Shown here piece after piece: positions 5,158 through 5,975 of a stretch of DNA of 5,975 bases. The position numbers and the translations under genes are program-made. Within the stretch, counting starts at the first letter, position 1. Every line of letters begins with the position of its first letter. The notes beneath the pieces are model-generated. The model was not told the origin of the DNA. It saw only the letters and a list, made by a program, of their open reading frames with translations, and made no database searches. The DNA is taken from NCBI GenBank assembly GCA_013361975.1, contig JABFXB010000054.1, positions 1-5,975 of the forward strand. The letters run 5' to 3'. The DNA comes from Dermatophilaceae bacterium. GTDB lineage: Bacteria > Actinomycetota > Actinomycetes > Actinomycetales > Dermatophilaceae.

Positions 5158-5210
5158 GATCGAGAGAACGCTCCGTCACGCACGAATGGTGACGGAGCGT
5201 TCTCTCGATC
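5158..5210. terminator. Bidirectional intrinsic terminator, perfect 22-bp stem
   Basis: Bases 5158-5179 (GATCGAGAGAACGCTCC... ending GTCAC) and 5189-5210 are perfect reverse complements with a 9-nt loop (GCACGAATG, 5180-5188). It lies between the convergent second MBL gene (stop at 5147) and the GtrA gene, whose stop codon (5211-5209) overlaps the last two stem bases. The outer arms carry TTCTCTC on each strand, a weak pyrimidine tract. The symmetry would serve both directions. Confidence 0.85.
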
Positions 5211-5673
5211 AGGCGGGGGTGCGGAAGATCCAGCGCTTCATCGCCAGGAAGCGCACCGCCGTCGACAGCACGTTCGCGACGGCGACGACGGCGGTCTCCA
5301 CCACCGTCCCGGCTTCGGGAGCAACGCGACCGAGCACCGCGAGCGCGAGGGTCGTGGCGGCATACGTGATCGCGAAGATGACGAGAGCCTGGCCGTGGTG
5401 CGACACCACGCGCTCGCGACCGGCCACGCCGAAGGTCCACGCGCGGTTGAGTGCGGTGTTGAAGATCGTCGCGATGACGAGGGCGACGCCGTTGGCCAGC
5501 TGCGAGCCGAGCCCCGCCTGCTCGAGCCCCGCGAAGAGGCCGAGGTGCAGCACCGTCGAGAGCGCGCCGACGGCGGCGAACCGGATCACCTGTCGTGACA
5601 AGCGGATCGGCGCCACCGGCGAGGCGACGTCGGGTGCCTCGCCGGTGCGGATATCGGACATTGCGGCGCTCAC
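5209..5673 (-). CDS. GtrA family membrane protein
   Basis: A 154-residue protein from the GTG at 5673, whose GTGA overlaps the TGA (5672-5670) of the upstream glycosyltransferase gene and so suggests translational coupling. An ATG at 5661 (MSDIRTGEAP) is an alternative start; neither has a clear Shine-Dalgarno sequence. Four hydrophobic segments are visible at about residues 30-50, 58-77, 95-115 and 124-146. The motifs FNTALNRAWTF (71-81) and the terminal RFLAMKRWIF (141-150) are typical of GtrA/DPMS-region proteins. This family is thought to help move polyprenyl-phosphate-linked sugars across the membrane for cell-surface glycosylation. The pairing with a GT39 enzyme fits: the enzyme uses polyprenyl-phosphate sugars outside the membrane. 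The gene ends inside the bidirectional terminator. Family call is firm; the sugar is unknown. Confidence 0.9.
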   Translation of the reverse strand: MSAAMSDIRTGEAPDVASPVAPIRLSRQVIRFAAVGALSTVLHLGLFAGLEQAGLGSQLANGVALVIATIFNTALNRAWTFGVAGRERVVSHHGQALVIFAITYAATTLALAVLGRVAPEAGTVVETAVVAVANVLSTAVRFLAMKRWIFRTPA

Positions 5674-5975
5674 TGCGCCGACGATACGGGCTGGGTGAGG
5701 TCGTAGAAGGTGGATCCGTCGATCCCGACCGACGCGAAGTTCTGCTGAACCCACGAGCTGATCTCGGACGAGGCGCTGCTGCCACCGTTCTGGTTGCCGA
5801 AGCCACGTCCACCGCCGGCGAAGTAGTGGATCCTGCCGTCGGCGACATACTGCTGGAACTGCGCCAGCGTCGGGCTCGGGTCGGAGCCGTTGAACCCGCC
5901 GATCGCCATGACGGGCAGCTGCGTGCCGAGCTGGAGGCCGGCGGCCGTCTGCGAGCCGATGGCCGCGGCGACCCA
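5670..5975 (-). CDS. ArnT-like glycosyltransferase (GT39 family), C-terminal end only
   Basis: The minus strand is open from the window edge to a TGA at 5672-5670, giving the last 101 residues of a larger protein. The stretch WVAAAIGSQTAAGLQL, then PVMAIGGFNGSDPSPTLAQF, a Gly-rich segment (YFAGGGRGFGNQNGG), SSASSEISSWVQQNF and the terminal YDLT match the extracytoplasmic C-terminal region of actinobacterial ArnT-like/mannosyltransferase proteins. These are multi-membrane-span enzymes of roughly 600-700 residues that transfer sugars from polyprenyl phosphate; the catalytic and membrane parts lie outside the window. It overlaps the GtrA gene by 4 bp, so the two form an operon. The substrate cannot be inferred from this fragment. 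Confidence 0.85.
   Translation of the reverse strand, partial: WVAAAIGSQTAAGLQLGTQLPVMAIGGFNGSDPSPTLAQFQQYVADGRIHYFAGGGRGFGNQNGGSSASSEISSWVQQNFASVGIDGSTFYDLTQPVSSAQ

Noticed and set aside
3939..5183. Minus-strand 414-codon open frame opposite the second MBL gene
   Set aside because: Same kind of antisense shadow; it also crosses the intergenic hairpins and part of the terminator.
5674..5754. ATG start at 5754 for the GtrA gene
   Set aside because: It would add 27 residues overlapping the conserved C-terminus of the glycosyltransferase; GTG 5673 with a GTGA overlap fits better.
4838..5848. Minus-strand 336-codon open frame across the GtrA gene, terminator and second MBL gene
   Set aside because: It overlaps recognised genes in another frame and reads through the bidirectional terminator; its content is Arg/Ser-biased.

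Overview
The window is about 70% GC or higher, with strong G/C bias at third codon positions, GTG starts and promoters compatible with leaderless transcripts. This fits an actinomycete. A Micrococcales member such as Intrasporangiaceae is my guess from gene content and codon style, not something the sequence proves. There are no rRNA or tRNA genes, CRISPR arrays, insertion sequences or other mobile elements.

Layout, left to right. (1) Positions 1-621, minus strand: a PaiB-type FMN-binding split-barrel regulator, cut by the window edge near its 3' end. (2) Positions 710-2493, minus strand: a three-gene operon read right to left. It holds a ribbon-helix-helix (RHH) DNA-binding protein, a DUF4097 beta-solenoid protein with a very regular 18-residue TGxGD repeat, and a 103-residue basic protein of unknown function that overlaps the DUF4097 stop codon (ATGA). 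A hairpin at 663-694 probably ends this transcript. (3) Positions 2494-2607: a divergent control region. A perfect 21-bp palindrome fills the spacer of the RHH promoter, and a second CACCAT/ATGGTG palindrome lies two helical turns away, at the edge of a plus-strand promoter. (4) Positions 2608-5147, plus strand: two tandem paralogous metallo-beta-lactamase-fold hydrolases of the NAPE-PLD/UlaG-like group. The first carries a 47-residue in-frame insertion next to its active site. Two strong hairpins lie between the two genes. (5) Positions 5158-5210: a perfect 22-bp stem, 9-nt loop bidirectional terminator between convergent operons. (6) Positions 5209-5975, minus strand: a GtrA-family membrane protein overlapping (GTGA) the 3' end of an ArnT-like (GT39) glycosyltransferase that runs out of the window.

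How the genes may work together. The most distinctive part is the divergent RHH/DUF4097/small-protein operon facing the two lipid-hydrolase-like MBL genes across a shared pair of palindromes. The simplest reading is that the RHH protein represses its own operon and may also control the MBL pair. Together they could form an envelope or membrane-lipid response module; that is inference. The GT39/GtrA pair is an ordinary cell-envelope glycosylation unit. PaiB is probably a separate transcription unit with its own promoter.
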